A DNA stretch of 64,000 bases. Source: Clostridioides sp. ES-S-0010-02. Lineage in GTDB: Bacteria; Bacillota; Clostridia; Peptostreptococcales; Peptostreptococcaceae. The position numbers and the translations under genes were made by a program. Shown piece after piece: positions 61,611 through 64,000 of this stretch. The first letter of the stretch is position 1, and each line of letters begins with the position of its first letter. The stretch lies in the NCBI GenBank assembly GCA_020641055.1, contig CP067345.1, positions 3,403,317 to 3,467,316 on the forward strand. The letters are read 5' to 3'. The notes under the pieces were generated by a model. The model made no database searches, was not told the origin of the DNA, and saw nothing but the letters and a program-made list of their open reading frames with translations.

Positions 61611-63049
61611 ATGAGTACATTAAAAGAAAATACATATCATAAAGAGCAGGTTGAACAAATCCTTGAAGCAATTGGGGGAGTAGAGAATATAATATCTGCA
61701 ACACACTGTATTACTAGATTAAGATTTGCTCTAAATTCAGAAAGTAAAGTTAATGTAAAGCAATTAGAACAAATAGATATAGTGAAAGGAAGCTTTACCT
61801 CAAATGGTCAATTTCAAGTTATTATAGGTCCAGGTCTTGTGAATAAAGTTTATGCTACATTAATAGAAATTACGGGGCTTAAGGAAGCAACAAAATCTGA
61901 GGTTAAAGAGATTTCTAATAAAAAATTAAATCCACTTCAAAAGCTATAAAGGTGTTGGCAGATATATTCATTCCTATATTACCTGCTATAGTTGCCTCTG
62001 GTTTATTGATGGGTATAAATAATCTACTTGCTAACCCAGGAATTTTCTATGAACAACCCTTTTTAGAAGTTCATAGCAATTGGGCTGGTATATCTAATAT
62101 GATTAATCTTATAGCAAATACTTCTTTTTCATTTTTACCTGCACTAATAGGTTGGTCAGCTGTTAAAAAGTTTGGAGGAAATCCTGTACTTGGTATTGTA
62201 TTAGGTCTTATTTTAATTAATCCAGATTTAATGCCTGGTGCACAATACTCTAAAACACCTGAAGCTGTTACTTACTGGAATATATTAGGTTTTAATATTG
62301 CTAAAATAGGCTATCAAGGACAAGTAATCCCTGTTTTATGTTCTTCTTATCTTCTAGCAACAATTGAAAAGTTCTTAACTAAAAAAATTCCTGAGATGGT
62401 TCAACTTATTTTTGTTGCTCCTCTTACATTATTAATAACTGGTTTCTTAACATTCTCTATCATAGGTCCTATAACAATGTCATTTGCAAACTTAATTACA
62501 AGTGGAATTCTTGGATTATTTGAAATTAATGCAGTCCTTGCAGGAGCACTTTTTGGATTCATATTATCTCCATTGGTTATAACAGGAATGCATCACTTAT
62601 TCTTAGGTATAAATTTACAAATGATAGGTACTTTAGGATTTGCTACATTATGGCCAATACAAGTTATGGCTAGCCTTGGTCAAGGTGCAGCAGCTTTGAC
62701 AATGTTCTTTATATTAAAAAATAAAAAAATCAAGGGTGTTGCATTAACAGCTTCAATTTCAGCTTGGTTAGGTATTACTGAACCTGCAATATTTGGTATA
62801 AACTTACGTTATCGTTTCCCATTCATAGCATCTATGATAGGTGCAGGTATAGCTGGAGGGGTTGTATCTTACTTTAATGTTAAAGCAAGTTCTATAGGTA
62901 TATCAGGGTTACCAGCGTTTTTATCTATATTTACAGACCAATGGGGTGTTTACTTCTTGGCAATGGGACTTTCTATAGCCATTACTTGTATCCTTACATA
63001 CATATTCTCAAAGAGCAAATACTTTAATAAAGAATTTATAGAAAATTAA
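61611..63049 (+). pseudogene. treB: Trehalose-type PTS permease EIIBC, split by a frameshift
   Basis: Two adjacent frames encode one EIIBC. 61611-61949 (112 residues) is the EIIB domain with the phosphorylation motif THCITRLRF and a strong SD (GGGGGAGG). 61952-63049 (365 residues) is the complete EIIC with about ten membrane segments and WLGITEPAIFGINLR. The first frame stops at TAA 61947-61949; adding one base after AAG 61941-61943 restores a single protein of about 478 residues, the normal TreB length, reading through KVLADIF. The EIIC frame could only start at GTG 61952, without its own SD. So the gene is probably inactive, unless coupling of separate domains works or the base loss is a sequencing error. 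Confidence 0.85.
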
Positions 63050-63068
63050 ATAATATATGGTCTAATAA

Positions 63069-63155
63069 AAAAAGAGTGTCTAAATATACTGAAACCCAAT
63101 CATTAGAATTTTGATTTAACAATTGAGGGTACAGTACAAAAAAGACACTCTTTTT
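63069..63155. terminator. Bidirectional terminator between treB and treR
   Basis: AAAAAGAGTGTCT / AGACACTCTTTTT (63069-63081, 63143-63155), with a 61-base centre, between convergent genes. Confidence 0.75.
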
Positions 63156-63161
63156 ATATAA

Positions 63162-63875
63162 TTAAAGATTTCTTCTTCTTGCAAAATCTACAAATCTAAA
63201 TGTATCAACTCTATGTCTAGATTCATGATACTGAAATAATCTTGTATCTTCTAAATAAACTTCACTTCGTATCACTACAACATGTGTGTCTGTTCCAACA
63301 TCTAGCAATATTTTATCTTCTTCTGTAACAGGAGCTACTGTTACTTCTTTATTTGCATAACCTATTTTTAGTTCTAAATTTTTCTCTATATAATTAAATA
63401 TTGAACTTTGAACCGCTGTTAATGGTATTTCTGGTATTATTTCAGATATAAAGTAATCTTTATCTAAAATAACAGCTTCTCCATTAATTTTTCTAAGCCT
63501 TTCAACTGCTATAATCTTAGTTTTTGTATCTATATCTAGTTTTTTACAAATTTCTAAAGGCATAATCTCCTTTTTATTTTTTAGTACACTTATTTCTGTA
63601 TCTAAATTTTTATTCTTTTGTAATTCATTGAAACTAATCAACCCTGACCCTTCTATTTCAAATTTATTTATATCTAAAACAATAGCCCCTTTACCTTGTT
63701 TTTTTTGTATAAACCCCTTCTCTAGTAAAAGCGACTGTGCTTTTCTAATAGTTTCTCTTGATACTCGATATTTTTGAGCAAGCTTTACTTCTGTTGGTAA
63801 AAGCTCTCCTACTTCATATACATTATTTCTTATATCTTTCTCTAAATCTAAATATATTTCATAAAATTTCTTCAA
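63162..63875 (-). CDS. treR: GntR/UTRA-family repressor, TreR type
   Basis: 237 residues from a TTG at 63875 (SD GAGAGTG; the ATG at 63890 precedes the SD). N-terminal winged helix KFYEIYLDLEKDIRNNVYEVGELLPTEVKLAQKYRVSRETIRKAQ, then a UTRA ligand domain with SGLISFNEL, VERLRKINGEAVILDKDYF and FQYHESRHRVDTFRFVDFARR, the C-terminal signature of TreR proteins. These sense trehalose-6-phosphate and release paired palindromic operators. It is convergent with treB. The palindromes at 61352 and 61571 are its likely targets. Confidence 0.9.
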   Translation of the reverse strand: MKKFYEIYLDLEKDIRNNVYEVGELLPTEVKLAQKYRVSRETIRKAQSLLLEKGFIQKKQGKGAIVLDINKFEIEGSGLISFNELQKNKNLDTEISVLKNKKEIMPLEICKKLDIDTKTKIIAVERLRKINGEAVILDKDYFISEIIPEIPLTAVQSSIFNYIEKNLELKIGYANKEVTVAPVTEEDKILLDVGTDTHVVVIRSEVYLEDTRLFQYHESRHRVDTFRFVDFARRRNL

Positions 63876-64000
63876 GTAAATCACTCTCATTCATAATTAG
63901 TTTTAGTTTGTACACTCATCTTATTTTATATAAATATCATATTATTGGCTAACCTGTCAAATAGTCTTCTTAATATTTAAAAAAATAAATTGTATAAGTA
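63876..64000. other. Upstream region of treR at window edge
   Basis: Contains TTGACA on the minus strand (63960-63955) with poor -10 candidates 16-18 bases later. No TreR-like palindrome is seen here, so treR may not be autoregulated. Confidence 0.4.

Noticed and set aside
61944-61952. Programmed ribosomal frameshift in treB
   Set aside because: No X-XXY-YYZ slippery sequence and no obvious stimulatory hairpin just downstream; an indel is simpler.
1-64000. tRNA, rRNA, prophage, transposase or integrase genes
   Set aside because: None recognised on either strand; all long gaps are AT-rich spacers or leaders.

Overview
The window is AT-rich, low-GC Gram-positive anaerobe DNA that I read as a chromosomal segment of Clostridioides difficile or a very close relative. 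The main reasons are a surface protein built only from three CWB2 cell-wall-binding repeats (49853-50791, Cwp25-like), the gene order spe / glg / aromatic ABC transporters / mod / opp, TTG and GTG starts behind strong Shine-Dalgarno (SD) sequences, and U-tailed hairpin terminators. There are no rRNA or tRNA genes, insertion sequences, phage genes or CRISPR arrays.

Layout. 1-1254: N-terminal part of a 4Fe-4S hydrogenase-like protein and a cold-shock protein. 1428-5132 (minus): speA-speD-speE-speB, which makes putrescine and spermidine from arginine. 5661-8684 (minus): a MATE exporter, the MerR regulator that probably controls it through a 19-bp-spacer promoter, and a GntR/FCD regulator. 8918-16987 (minus): glgC-glgD-glgA-glgP plus a GH13 enzyme (glycogen turnover, no branching enzyme). 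17747-21033 (minus): slipin, NfeD and the NAD(P)HX repair enzyme Nnr.

21390-29354 (plus) is the most interesting part. It holds two tandem ABC importers (permease, ATPase, lipoprotein), the second with an extra lipoprotein of the CD0873 type. Each operon has its own promoter, a CodY-box-like site, and a short leader peptide placed just before a multi-hairpin attenuator. Leader 1 (17 aa) has Phe-Phe and a third Phe; leader 2 (18 aa) has five consecutive Tyr codons plus a sixth. A third leader (12 aa, three Tyr) with its own terminator lies between the operons and has no gene of its own. The RNA segments of leaders 1 and 2 form a conserved chain of mutually exclusive pairings, which suggests ribosome-mediated attenuation by Phe and Tyr supply. 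The two permease genes are almost identical while their partners have diverged, a sign of gene conversion.

29568-33974: maa, modC, modB, modA (minus) and a divergent one-component molybdate-type regulator. 34146-36807: a small membrane protein, an alpha/beta hydrolase and a zinc macrodomain ADP-ribosyl hydrolase. 37135-42736 (minus): oppB-C-A-D-F, with a terminator hairpin in the 5' leader that can only act as an attenuator. 43066-43901 (plus): a MarR regulator and an HsmA-like membrane protein. 44023-48870 (minus): Nfu, an M20 amidohydrolase, two unknown proteins in an operon under a palindromic promoter, and a zinc-ribbon protein. 49165-53028: a GIY-YIG protein, Cwp25, a glycosyltransferase and a PP2C-like phosphatase. 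53157-55315: stand-alone AICAR transformylase and a fumarylacetoacetase-family enzyme.

55671-63875 is a trehalose-type PTS locus. A divergent treB (broken by one frameshift) and treA share two TreR-type operators, treR lies downstream, and the treA operon continues with a Cys-type sulfatase, its radical-SAM maturase, a TauE-type exporter and a glucose-type EIIA. This points to use of a sulfated sugar.
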